A stretch of 64,000 bases of DNA. It comes from Achromobacter ruhlandii. Lineage in GTDB: Bacteria > Pseudomonadota > Gammaproteobacteria > Burkholderiales > Burkholderiaceae_B. The notes below the pieces were generated by a model that saw nothing but the letters and a program-made list of their open reading frames with translations, was not told where the DNA came from and did no database searches. Positions 34,590 through 44,208 of this stretch are shown one piece after another. Location: positions 62,001-126,000 of the forward strand of contig NZ_CADIJL010000009.1 of assembly GCF_902859695.1 (NCBI RefSeq), read 5' to 3'. The position numbers were made by a program, and so were the translations under genes. Position 1 is the stretch's first letter, and every line of letters starts with the position of its first letter.

Positions 34590-35090
34590 CTACGTCAGCG
34601 CGGTGAAGCGTCCCGCGTGAAACACCAGCGGCGTGGCCGCCACGCTGGCCACGCGCAGCACCCGGCCGAACAGCAGCAGGTGGTCGCCAGCCGGACTCTG
34701 CTGGTCGTTGGCGCAGACCAGCGTGGCCACGGCGCCGGCGATGGCGGGCACGCCCTCGGGCACCTCGTGCAGCTCGGCGCCTTCGAACTTGTCGGGCACC
34801 GCCGGATCGGCGAAGCGCCGCGCCAGCGCCTCCTGGCCGCGGGCCAGCACGCTGATGGTGAAGTGGTCGCAGTCGCGAAACGCCGCCAGGTTGGGCGAGC
34901 GGTTCACCAGGCTCCACAGCACCAGCGGCGGATCGAGCGACAGCGAGGCGAACGAGTTGATGGTGAGCCCGACCTTGCGGCCGTCCGGACAGCGCGTGGC
35001 GACGATGGCCACGCCGGTCGGGTAGCTGCCCAGCACGCCGCGCAGGACCTTCGGATGCAGGTCGGTGCTGCCCCAGTCCAGGGCCGCCAT
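34590..35090 (-). CDS. Flavin reductase (StyB-like small component)
   Basis: Short-chain flavin reductase of 166 residues (HpaC/StyB/DIM6-NTAB family). It reduces FAD or FMN with NAD(P)H and hands it to the adjacent monooxygenase. Key segments are LRGVLGSYPTGVAIVATRCPDGRKVGLTINSFASLSLDPPLVLWSL and the later DHLLLFGRVL. The ATG at 35090 overlaps the monooxygenase stop, so a fixed ratio of the two components is likely. The longer frame to 35156 lies inside the upstream gene and is rejected. Confidence 0.92.
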   Translation of the reverse strand: MAALDWGSTDLHPKVLRGVLGSYPTGVAIVATRCPDGRKVGLTINSFASLSLDPPLVLWSLVNRSPNLAAFRDCDHFTISVLARGQEALARRFADPAVPDKFEGAELHEVPEGVPAIAGAVATLVCANDQQSPAGDHLLLFGRVLRVASVAATPLVFHAGRFTALT

Positions 35091-36331
35091 CACGCCGCCG
35101 CCCGGGTGGATTTGGCGGCGATGAAGGCCTCGCAGGCGGTGGCGTCGGTCCACCACGGGAAGAAGTTGGGCGGATGGTTGAAGCCGTTGGCGACGGCGCT
35201 GGCCAGCGCGGGCGCGTCGCCGGCGGCCTGCAGCAGTTGCAGCAAGTGCGGCGGCGGCGGCAGCAGCATCGAGTTGGTCCAGTCGACCACGGCGCTGGCG
35301 TAGTCCCAGAAGCGCTCGAAGGTCTGCCGCATCCAGTCGGCGGTGAAGGGCTGGTCGCCGCGCGCCAGGATCGCCTCCAGGTAGATGGCGCAGGCCTTGG
35401 TGGCGTTGTTCGAGCCCTGGCCGGTGATGGGGTCGTTGGTGACCACGGCGTCGCCCAGGCCGAACACCAGGCGGCCAGAAGGCAGGGTCATGACCGGCTT
35501 GCGCACCGTGGGCGCGAAGCTGCCGGCCAGGATGCCGTTGGCGTCGGTCAGCTCGACGGCCGCGCAGCGCTCGGCCTCCCAGGGCAGGAAGGTGCGCAGG
35601 ATGTCCAGGCTCCTGGCCAGATGGTCCTGCGGCGTCTTGATGTCGCGCCAGCAGTCCATCGGGCCACCCGGCACGCCTTCGAACACCATGATTTCGCAGG
35701 GGCCGCTGAGGGTCAGCGCAGGAAACACGAAGTACTCGCCGACGCCGGGAATCAGGTTGAAGGCGACCCGCGAGAACACCGGCGCCGGGCGCATGCCGTG
35801 CACGTAGGTCAAGGCCAGCGCGCGCTGCGGCTTGTCAAAGCGCGAGCGCGCCGCGTCGCGCTCGAACAGCTTGACCACGTCGCCCTTGCCGGCGGCAAGC
35901 AGCACCAGGTCATGCGAGGCGGCCAGCAGCTCCAGTTCGGCCACGCCGCCATCCTGGATCAGCAGGCGGCCGCCGCGGGCGGCGAACAATTCCATCCAGG
36001 CCGGCATCTTGATGCGCTGGTCCACCGCCTGCGCCGGGCGATCCAGGCGCGCGGCCCAGTCGATCAGCTTGTGCCCGGGGCGCTCGGGATGCGGCACGGC
36101 CAGGCCGATGCCTTCGACCGGCGGACAGTCGGCTTCCCACTGATTCAGGCCCAGGTCGCGCTCGATCTGCAGCGAGGCATCGAACATGCACTGGCTGGAC
36201 ATGACCTTGCCGCGGCGGATGTCATCGGGCGCGCGGTTGGTGACCACGGTCACCTCGTAGCCCTTGTCCAGCAGGCCCAGGGCCAACGGCAGGCCGGCCT
36301 GCCCGCCTCCGACGATCGCGATTCGACGCAT
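35090..36331 (-). CDS. StyA-like FAD-dependent monooxygenase
   Basis: Large component of a two-component styrene/indole-type monooxygenase, 413 residues. It starts MRRIAIVGGGQAGLPLALGLLDKGYEVTVVTNR, the FAD fold of StyA proteins, and carries the GD-containing second FAD motif GRLVFGLGDAVVTNDPITGQGSNNATKACAIYLEAIL. FAD is used as a diffusible cosubstrate supplied by the reductase encoded directly after it. Sequence cannot decide whether styrene, indole or another alkene is epoxidised; the desaturase-like partner suggests a different substrate. The gene is 67 bases behind the SDR gene. Confidence 0.87.
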   Translation of the reverse strand: MRRIAIVGGGQAGLPLALGLLDKGYEVTVVTNRAPDDIRRGKVMSSQCMFDASLQIERDLGLNQWEADCPPVEGIGLAVPHPERPGHKLIDWAARLDRPAQAVDQRIKMPAWMELFAARGGRLLIQDGGVAELELLAASHDLVLLAAGKGDVVKLFERDAARSRFDKPQRALALTYVHGMRPAPVFSRVAFNLIPGVGEYFVFPALTLSGPCEIMVFEGVPGGPMDCWRDIKTPQDHLARSLDILRTFLPWEAERCAAVELTDANGILAGSFAPTVRKPVMTLPSGRLVFGLGDAVVTNDPITGQGSNNATKACAIYLEAILARGDQPFTADWMRQTFERFWDYASAVVDWTNSMLLPPPPHLLQLLQAAGDAPALASAVANGFNHPPNFFPWWTDATACEAFIAAKSTRAAA

Positions 36332-36398
36332 GATGCTTCTCCTGTTTGGTGTGCGGGTCCGCCGGGTGCCTGGCGGCCGATGAGCGGTGAGGCCGGCC

Positions 36399-37187
36399 TT
36401 ATTCGGCCAGGCGCGGGATGGCGGGACGGGCCTGTTCGGGGCCCATGGCGGAATAGCCGCCGTCGACGGCGTAGTCGGCGCCGGTGACGAAGCTGGCGTG
36501 GTCCGACAGCAGGAAGGCGACCACCTCGGCCACTTCGGCCGGATCGCCGGCGCGGCCCAGCAGGTGGAAGTCGGCGGCGACGCGGTCGGTCTTGGCGCGG
36601 TCGCCCTGGGTCAGTTCGTCCATCACGCGCGACCAGGTCCAGCCGGGCGAGACCGAATTGACGCGGATGCGGTCGCCGGCGTAGTCCATCGCCAGGCTGC
36701 GGGTGACCTGCAGCAAGGCGGCCTTGGAGACCGGATAGAGCCAGCGGCCGGTCTGCGCGACGCGCGACGAGATGCTGGTGAAGTTGACGATGGCGCCGCC
36801 GCCGGCGGCCACCAGGTGCGGGTGCACGGCGCGGGCGGCCATGACGGCGCTGACGACGTTGATGTCCAGGGCGCGCAGCCAGTCGGCGCGGCCGGAGGCG
36901 GCGCCGTCGTCAAGGTAGGTGGCGGCGAGGTTGACCAGGTAATCGATGCGGCCGAAGTGGGCGGCGACCTCGGCGACGGCGCGGGCCAGCTGGGCGTCGT
37001 CGGTGATGTCGATCGGCCAGGCGCGGATGCCGTCGGGGTCGGTGGCGGCGACGCGGGCGGCGCCGTCGGCGTCGATGTCGAAGATGGCGACGCGCACGCC
37101 CTTGGCGCGCAGCGCGGCGACGACGCCGGCGCCGATCAGCGTGGCGCCGCCGGTGACGATGGCGGTTTTGTGGGCCAGTCCCTTCAT
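36399..37187 (-). CDS. Short-chain dehydrogenase/reductase (oxygenase operon)
   Basis: Classical SDR of 262 residues. Cofactor motif TGGATLIGAG (12-21), the NNAG equivalent LVNLAAT, catalytic Ser near 140 (NFTSIS), and the pair Tyr151/Lys155 in YPVSK are present. The acidic residue at the end of the second strand (FDIDADG) favours NAD. AGGAGG lies just before the ATG. It is the first gene of the operon and probably oxidises an alcohol produced during epoxide or hydroxylation metabolism. Confidence 0.92.
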   Translation of the reverse strand: MKGLAHKTAIVTGGATLIGAGVVAALRAKGVRVAIFDIDADGAARVAATDPDGIRAWPIDITDDAQLARAVAEVAAHFGRIDYLVNLAATYLDDGAASGRADWLRALDINVVSAVMAARAVHPHLVAAGGGAIVNFTSISSRVAQTGRWLYPVSKAALLQVTRSLAMDYAGDRIRVNSVSPGWTWSRVMDELTQGDRAKTDRVAADFHLLGRAGDPAEVAEVVAFLLSDHASFVTGADYAVDGGYSAMGPEQARPAIPRLAE

Positions 37188-37400
37188 TTGCTTGCCTCCT
37201 GGATTGCTGAGATCGTGAGGCGGATGTTGCGGCTGGACGCTTGCTGGGGGGTAGCCGGATTTGGCGGTGGGTATCCGGGGAGTGCGGGTATTGCGGGGGG
37301 GGTGATGGCCGTCAGGGGGGGATGGCCGGTGGCTGCGGTGGGTATCCGGTTTTTGCTTTGCTTTGTTCGCCTGGGGAAGGGGTAGTCAGGGTGATGGGCT

Positions 37401-37472
37401 TCGTAGGCTGGCTCTGCTGCGTAGGCCGGCTCTGCTTCGTAGGCCGGCTCTGCTTCGTAGGCTGCCCCTCGG
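37401..37472. repeat. 18-bp tandem repeat, about 3.5 copies
   Basis: Units begin at 37401, 37419, 37437 and 37455 with consensus TCGTAGGCCGGCTCTGCT; the first three are full copies with one or two changes, and the fourth decays after 10 bases into the flanking inverted repeat. Confidence 0.8.
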
Positions 37473-37628
37473 GCGGGCGCAGTCGGTGGCGGGCGCCCAC
37501 GATTGCGGTCCGGAGCGTTCGCTCCGGACTGCCCCGTTGTCATCTTCGTTGTCGCCTGCGGCGACTGCCTTCAGATTCCCTCGGGCGCATCGAGGTTGCC
37601 CGCCACCGACTGCGCCCGCCCGAGGGGC
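37464..37628. repeat. Perfect 31-bp inverted repeat enclosing two hairpins
   Basis: The arms 37464-37494 and 37598-37628 are perfect reverse complements (arm 1 starts GCCCCTCGGGCGGGCGCAGT). The 103-base interior carries a 10-bp hairpin GTCCGGAGCG/CGCTCCGGAC (37508-37529) and a 6-bp hairpin GTCGCC/GGCGAC (37551-37565). The whole could fold as a multi-branched structure or be a small non-autonomous mobile element; neither a transposase nor a target duplication was seen. Confidence 0.8.
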
Positions 37629-37870
37629 TACGTGCGTCTTGGTCTGTCGCGCTGCTAGACCTGTGGTCGGGGAAGGGAACTTTCAGGGCTGCCAATCTTG
37701 GCCGCGCGGGCGGCCGAGATTGGCGTCCAGGAGTTTGAGGGGGTGGCGAATGCGCTGCGCGCCGGTGATCGATGCATATCCATCTTCCGCAACTTGCTGG
37801 GAGATAGAGAGAGGTTGGCCATTTCACCGATGCGGGGAGCGGAAGGTGACGCGTGTATCGCGTCGTGCGG

Positions 37871-38500
37871 TCAGTCCGCCCTTCTCCATACACTGGCGAG
37901 CCAGGGTTGTTGGTCGCGAGGGAGGCCGTCGGGGCGGTAGTAGTGTTCGAGTTCTTCGAAGCCTGCCGCTTGCAGCAGGGTGCGCCAGCCGTCCAGGTCG
38001 TGGTAGGCGCCGTAGCGGCCGCGGTTCCAGCCTTCCTGGTTGCCGCCGCGGGGGTTGGAGCTGAAGAGGACGCCGCCGGGTTTGAGGGTGGCGCGCAGGT
38101 CGCGCAGGACGCGGGGCAGTTCCTGGGTGGGGACGTGGAACAGGACGGCGTTGGCGAAGATGCCGTCGAAGCGGGCGGCGGGCAGTTGCAGGCGCAGGAA
38201 GTCCTGGTGCCAGACTTCGCGGCCGCTGGCGGCGCGGGCCATGGCGACGAAGCTGGGGGTGCCGTCCAGGCCGACGGGGCGGTGGCCGAGGGCGGCGAAG
38301 GTCTTGAGGTCGCGGCCGGGGCCGCAGCCGAGGTCGAGGATGTCGTAGGGCGGCTCGCCGTCGATATGGCGCAGCAGCGCGGCGATGTTCTGGCTGACGT
38401 CGTGGTCGCGCGTGCCGGCCTCGAAGGACTGGGCGCTTTCTTCGTAGTGGGCCAGGGTCAGCTCGGTGATCTTGGCGAGGTCTTCGGCGTCGAGTTTCAT
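37871..38500 (-). CDS. Class I SAM-dependent methyltransferase
   Basis: Small-molecule methyltransferase of about 209 residues. Motif I is YDILDLGCGPGRDLKTFAALGH (about 52-73), motif II VGLDGTPSFVAMAR, then FDGIFANAVLFHVP and LKPGGVLFSSNPRG. ATG 38500 is the likely start because the six upstream codons lie in non-conserved sequence; neither choice has a clear ribosome-binding site. It lies directly behind the pckG terminator. The substrate is unknown. Confidence 0.85.
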   Translation of the reverse strand: MKLDAEDLAKITELTLAHYEESAQSFEAGTRDHDVSQNIAALLRHIDGEPPYDILDLGCGPGRDLKTFAALGHRPVGLDGTPSFVAMARAASGREVWHQDFLRLQLPAARFDGIFANAVLFHVPTQELPRVLRDLRATLKPGGVLFSSNPRGGNQEGWNRGRYGAYHDLDGWRTLLQAAGFEELEHYYRPDGLPRDQQPWLASVWRRAD

Positions 38501-38516
38501 GGAACGATTGTGCCGC

Positions 38517-38550
38517 AAAAAAACCCGCGCACGTCACCCTGCGCGGGTTT
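38517..38550 (-). terminator. Intrinsic terminator behind pckG
   Basis: Reading the minus strand, AAACCCGCGC (38550-38541) pairs perfectly with GCGCGGGTTT (38530-38521) across a 10-base loop, and the T-tract runs to 38517. It should end the pckG transcript, only 17 bases before the methyltransferase start. Confidence 0.85.
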
Positions 38551-38560
38551 GGGGTCGGGC

Positions 38561-38635
38561 GCGGCCGGCTTAGGCGTGGCCGGCTTAGGCGCGGCCGGCT
38601 TAGGCGCGGCCGATATCAGCGCGACCGGCGCAGAC
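38561..38635. repeat. 15-bp tandem repeat between pckG and its terminator
   Basis: Three near-identical units GCGGCCGGCTTAGGC start at 38561, 38576 and 38591, followed by two degenerate units to about 38635. The period is a multiple of three, but the array lies downstream of the pckG stop and is not in a recognised gene. Confidence 0.7.
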
Positions 38636-38674
38636 GCGGGCGGCTGACCTGCGGCCGCCCTCGGCACGGCAGGC

Positions 38675-40531
<1,857 letters not shown>

Positions 40532-40562
40532 CAGGGTTATCTCCATACTAAGGCTAATGGCG

Positions 40563-40590
40563 ATACGGCCCCGTTTGACTGGGGCCGTAT
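40563..40590 (-). promoter_or_regulatory. Leader hairpin upstream of pckG
   Basis: Perfect 10-bp stem ATACGGCCCC (40563-40572)/GGGGCCGTAT (40581-40590) with an 8-base loop, 32-59 bases before the pckG start codon. No T-tract follows in the pckG direction, so it is more likely an mRNA leader structure or operator than the terminator of the upstream ligase gene. Confidence 0.5.
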
Positions 40591-40697
40591 ACATGTTTGC
40601 GCCATCATACTTGCAGCGCCGGGCAGGCCGTCAACCCGACCAAACGGACGAGTTTGTCACCGGGTTTGTCACCCGGTTTTCGCCGCGCCGCCAGGAC

Positions 40698-42320
40698 TCA
40701 GGCATAGCTGCCGTCGCGCAGGGAACGGCGGATGATCTTGCCGGTGGCGGTGGTCGGCAAACTCGTTACAAAGCGGATGCGGCGCGGATATTCATGGGCC
40801 GCCAGGCGGTTGCGCACGTGCGCCTGCAAGGTCTTGACCAGCGCCTCGTCGCCGGCCACGCCGTCGTGCAGCACCACGTAGGCCATCACCACCTCGGTGC
40901 GCTCGGCGTCGGGCACGCCCACCACGGCGGCCATGCGCACTGCGGGGTGGCCCAGCAGGCAGTCCTCGATCGGCCCGGGGCCGATGCGGTAGCCGGCGCT
41001 GGTGATGACGTCGTCGTTGCGGCCGACGAAGCGGATGAAGCCGTCGGCGTCGCGCACGCCCATGTCGCCGGTCAGCAGGTAATCGCCGGCGAATTTCTCG
41101 GCGGTGGCCTGCGGGTTGTTCCAGTAGCCCAGGAACATCACCGGATCGGGCCGCGATACGCCGATATTGCCTTCCTGCCCATCGGCCATTTCGGCGCCCT
41201 GCTCGTCCACGATGGCGACCCGGTGGCCGGGCGCGGCGCGGCCAATGCTGCCGATGCGCGGCGCGAACAGGGATGAGCACGACGACACCAGCATGTTGCA
41301 TTCGGTCTGGCCGTAGAACTCGTTGATGGTCACGCCCAGCACCCGGCGGCCCCAGTCGATGAGTTCGGCGCCGAGCGATTCGCCGCCGCTGGCCACCGAG
41401 CGCAGCGCCAGCGCGCCCGGCGCCGGCGGATGGGCTACGCCACGCATCATCTTGAGCGCGGTGGGCGGCAGGAAGGTGTGCGTGACGCCATGGCGCGCCA
41501 TCAGGTCGAAGGCCGCGGCGCCGTCGAATTTCTCGAAGCGCCGCGCCAGCACCGGCACGCCGTGGTGCCAGGCCGGCAGCAGCACGTCCAGCAGGCCGCC
41601 GATCCAGGCCCAGTCGGCCGGCGTCCACATCAGCCTGGCGTGCTCGGGAAAGAATTCGTGCGACATCTCCACGCCCGGCAGGTGGCCGAGCAGCACGCGG
41701 TGGGCGTGCAGCGCCCCCTTGGGCTTGCCGGTGGTGCCCGACGTGTAGATGATGACGGCCGGGTCGTCGGCCGCGGTGGGTTCGGCTTCGAACTGCGCGG
41801 ATTCAGCGTCGAGCGAGGCGTGAAACGGCAGCGCCCCGCCCTCGCCCGGACCGTCGATGCAATAGACCGTCCGCAGGGCCGGCAGCGTGGCGCGGATCTC
41901 GCGCAGGCGGCGGCAGCCCTCGGCGTCGGTGACCAGCGCGGCGGCGCCGCTGTCGGCCAGCCGGTACTGGATCGCGTCGACGCCGAACAAGGTGAACAGC
42001 GGCACCGCCACCGCACCCAGCTTGTACACGGCGATGTGGGTCACGGCGGTCTCGGGCGCCTGCGGCAGGTACACCGCCACCCGGTCGCCGCGCCGCACGC
42101 CCTGGCGCCGCAGCGCGTTGGCCAACTGATTGGCGCGCGCCTTGATGTCGTCGAAGCTGTAGCGCGTCTGGCTGCCGTCGCTTTTCTCGTGGATCAGCGC
42201 CAGGCGGCCGCTGCCGTCGGCCCACTTGTCGCAGGCGTCCACGCCGATGTTGTAGGCCGCCGGCACGCGCCATTGGAAGGAAGACGCCAACTGCGCGTAG
42301 GTTTCGGTTCTGGACAGCAT
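40698..42320 (-). CDS. AMP-forming acyl-CoA synthetase
   Basis: Adenylate-forming ligase of 540 residues, activating a carboxylic acid to its CoA thioester through an acyl-AMP. The AMP-binding motif YTSGTTGKPKG is at 192-202, NEFYGQTECNM matches A5, LLTGDMGVRDADGFIRFVGRNDDVI contains the conserved Asp, and TATGKIIRRSLR carries the catalytic lysine. It resembles medium-chain or acetyl-CoA-synthetase-like members; the chain length cannot be set. It is divergent from a TetR gene, its likely regulator. Confidence 0.92.
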   Translation of the reverse strand: MLSRTETYAQLASSFQWRVPAAYNIGVDACDKWADGSGRLALIHEKSDGSQTRYSFDDIKARANQLANALRRQGVRRGDRVAVYLPQAPETAVTHIAVYKLGAVAVPLFTLFGVDAIQYRLADSGAAALVTDAEGCRRLREIRATLPALRTVYCIDGPGEGGALPFHASLDAESAQFEAEPTAADDPAVIIYTSGTTGKPKGALHAHRVLLGHLPGVEMSHEFFPEHARLMWTPADWAWIGGLLDVLLPAWHHGVPVLARRFEKFDGAAAFDLMARHGVTHTFLPPTALKMMRGVAHPPAPGALALRSVASGGESLGAELIDWGRRVLGVTINEFYGQTECNMLVSSCSSLFAPRIGSIGRAAPGHRVAIVDEQGAEMADGQEGNIGVSRPDPVMFLGYWNNPQATAEKFAGDYLLTGDMGVRDADGFIRFVGRNDDVITSAGYRIGPGPIEDCLLGHPAVRMAAVVGVPDAERTEVVMAYVVLHDGVAGDEALVKTLQAHVRNRLAAHEYPRRIRFVTSLPTTATGKIIRRSLRDGSYA

Positions 42321-42452
42321 GATGCTCGGGTCTCCGTGTCGCGGTTCTTGTATTCGCTGTTCTTTTGTATTCGTGGCGGGAGCTTTGAGGCGCGGCGCCG
42401 CGGGTCGTTATGATAGTAAGCCCTGGCCACTTCCCATCGCCCCGCCGCCCCC

Positions 42453-43178
42453 ATGGAAAAAACCGCCGCCGTCCCGATGCGCCGCCCGCCGGCCAGCGCC
42501 AAGTCCGAGCAACGGATACGGGACATCCTGCGGGTCGCGCGGCAGGTGTTTTCCGAGGCCGGCTTCCAGGCCGCCACCACCACCGAGATCGCGCAGCGGC
42601 TGGGCGTGTCCGAAGGCACGGTGTTCACCTATTTCGGCGGCAAGCGCGAGCTGTGCGTGCGCGTCATCAGCGACTGGTACGACGAGATCATCGCCAAGGT
42701 CGAGGACTACCTGCCGCACGTGCAGGGCGCGCGGGCCCAGCTGCACTACCTGGTGCATGCGCACCTGCGCCACCTGCTGGCCGAGGGCACCGGGCTGTGC
42801 GCCTTCATCCTGTCCGAAGGCCGGGCCCGCAACGACGATTTCGGCGAGATCTACGCCGGCCTGCAGCGGCGCTACACCGCGCCGTTGATGCGCATCCTCG
42901 CGCAAGGCCAGGCCGACGGCCACATCCGCCAGGACATGCCGCTGCGCCTGCTGCGCTCGGCCATCTATGGCCCGATGGAACACGTGCTGTGGGACGCCAT
43001 CCTGCGCGGAACGCGGGTCGACGTGGCGGCCACCGCCGACCAGCTGGTCGACTTCCTGTGGCAGGCGCTGCAGCCGCCGCGCCGCGACGCGCTGGCGCTG
43101 GCGCGATTCCGGGGCGAGGTGCAAGACGCCCTGCATCGGCTTCAGTCCGCCGAGAACAAGGACGGCGGCGCGTACTGA
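42453..43178 (+). CDS. TetR-family transcriptional regulator
   Basis: TetR repressor of 241 residues. The N-terminal DNA-binding domain is EQRIRDILRVARQVFSEAGFQAATTTEIAQRLGVSEGTVFTYFGGKRELCVRVI, and the C-terminal part is the helical ligand domain. It diverges from the AMP-forming ligase, and its 3' end overlaps the 3' end of the convergent SDR gene by 37 bases. It probably responds to an acyl-CoA and controls the ligase, SDR and hydratase genes. Confidence 0.93.
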   Translation: MEKTAAVPMRRPPASAKSEQRIRDILRVARQVFSEAGFQAATTTEIAQRLGVSEGTVFTYFGGKRELCVRVISDWYDEIIAKVEDYLPHVQGARAQLHYLVHAHLRHLLAEGTGLCAFILSEGRARNDDFGEIYAGLQRRYTAPLMRILAQGQADGHIRQDMPLRLLRSAIYGPMEHVLWDAILRGTRVDVAATADQLVDFLWQALQPPRRDALALARFRGEVQDALHRLQSAENKDGGAY

Positions 43179-44073
43179 GGAAAGCCGTCGTAGGTCTCGC
43201 CGCGCGCGGCCGGCGCCAGCGTCCAGGAATGACGCGCGTTGGGCACGCCGCCATCCACACGGATGACGCTGCCGTTGATGAAGGCCGCCGCCGGCGACAG
43301 CAGGAACACCACCGCCGCCGCCAGCTCGGCCTCGGTGCCGAAGCGCTGCAACGGCACCTTGGCGGCCAGGCCGCGCAGCACCGCGCGGTAGTCCTCGTCG
43401 TAGCTGTCCATGCCGCTGGAGGCGATCCAGCCCGGCGCCACCGCGTTCACCCGCACGCCGGCGTGGGCCCATTCGCAGGCCGCCGTTTCGGTCAGGTTCC
43501 AGACGCCGGCGCGGGCCGCGCCGGAATGACCCATGCCGGGCATGCCGCCCCAGATGTCGGCCAGCATGTTGACGATGGCGCCGCCATGCTGGCGCATGTG
43601 CTGGGTGTAGACCTCGCGCGCCATCAGGAACGTTCCGTGCAGGTTGTTCTGCACCACCGCGTTCCAGCCATTGAAGCTGATCTGCTCCAGCGGCGCCGGA
43701 AACTGGCCCCCGGCGCAGTTGAACAGGCCGTCGATGGCGCCATGCGCGGCCAGCGCGTCGGCCACCGCGCCGCGCACGCCGGTCTCGCCGCGGATGTCGC
43801 AGGCGTGCAGCGTGATGCGGTCGGCGGCCTCGGGGTAGGGTCGGCGGCCTCGGGGTAGATGCGCGCCAGTTCATCGCGCGCGGCCGCCAGTTTTTCCGGC
43901 TTGCGGCCCACCAGCGCCAGGCGCGCGCCGAGCGAAGCCAGCTCGTGCGCGGTGCAGCGCCCCAGGCCGCTGCCGCCGCCGGTGACCATGACGGTCTTGC
44001 CGTCGAACAGGCCCGGCCGGAAGACCGACGCGTAGCGCGCCGCCGCGGCGGCGCCGTCGGGGGATGGGTTCAT
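43142..44073 (-). pseudogene. SDR oxidoreductase, frameshifted by a 20-bp duplication
   Basis: Dienoyl-CoA-reductase-like SDR. The N-terminal half (FDGKTVMVTGGGSGLGRCTAHELASLGARLALVGRK, then LARIYPEAAD) is in one frame. The second half (AVADALAAHGAIDGLFNCAGGQFPAPL, VRVNAVAPGWIASSG, INGSVIRVDGG) is in another. The break coincides exactly with a perfect 20-bp tandem duplication at 43819-43858; removing one copy restores a single 303-residue reading frame (IYPEAADRITLHACDIRGE). The usual YxxxK catalytic pair is not obvious: the region reads MGHSGAARAGVWNL, as in some dienoyl-CoA reductases. GGAG precedes the ATG at 44073. It is a recent inactivation, a reversible slippage switch, or a sequencing error. 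Confidence 0.85.
43819..43858. repeat. Perfect 20-bp tandem duplication causing a frameshift
   Basis: GGTCGGCGGCCTCGGGGTAG occurs twice head-to-tail (43819-43838 and 43839-43858). Twenty bases shift the SDR frame; the single-copy form is fully open. Confidence 0.95.
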
Positions 44074-44092
44074 GTCTCGCTCCATTGTTTTT

Positions 44093-44133
44093 TTGAGGAT
44101 AACTCAATTACTTGAAGAAAAGCACATCAAGTA
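44093..44133. promoter_or_regulatory. Two dyads in the SDR/hydratase divergent spacer
   Basis: TTGAG-N5-CTCAA (44093-44107) and TACTTGA-N11-TCAAGTA (44109-44133) lie side by side in the AT-rich divergent spacer, 76-116 bases from the hydratase start and 20-60 bases from the SDR start. They are likely operators for the local TetR or another regulator. Confidence 0.45.
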
Positions 44134-44208
44134 GGCGTATAACCCTATGGAAACAATGCGTCGATTCAGGATATTAATTGAGCCTTTATCAATAATTCGG
44201 AGACCCGC

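Larger units (their letters stand above)
37188..37870. other. Long non-coding spacer with poly-G tracts and repeats
   Basis: Nearly 700 bases without a credible gene. It contains the upstream region of the SDR operon (with G runs of about 8 and 7 bases near 37295 and 37315), an 18-bp tandem repeat, and a long inverted repeat enclosing two hairpins, each listed separately. Open frames here translate to repeat-derived low-complexity protein and are rejected. From 37629 to 37870 I see only GC-rich sequence. Confidence 0.55.

Noticed and set aside
37188-37870. CRISPR array
   Set aside because: The 18-bp repeats are contiguous without spacers, and no cas gene is present.
37241-38064. Open frames across the repeat region
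   Set aside because: Products are translations of tandem and inverted repeats, with repeated short motifs and no family.
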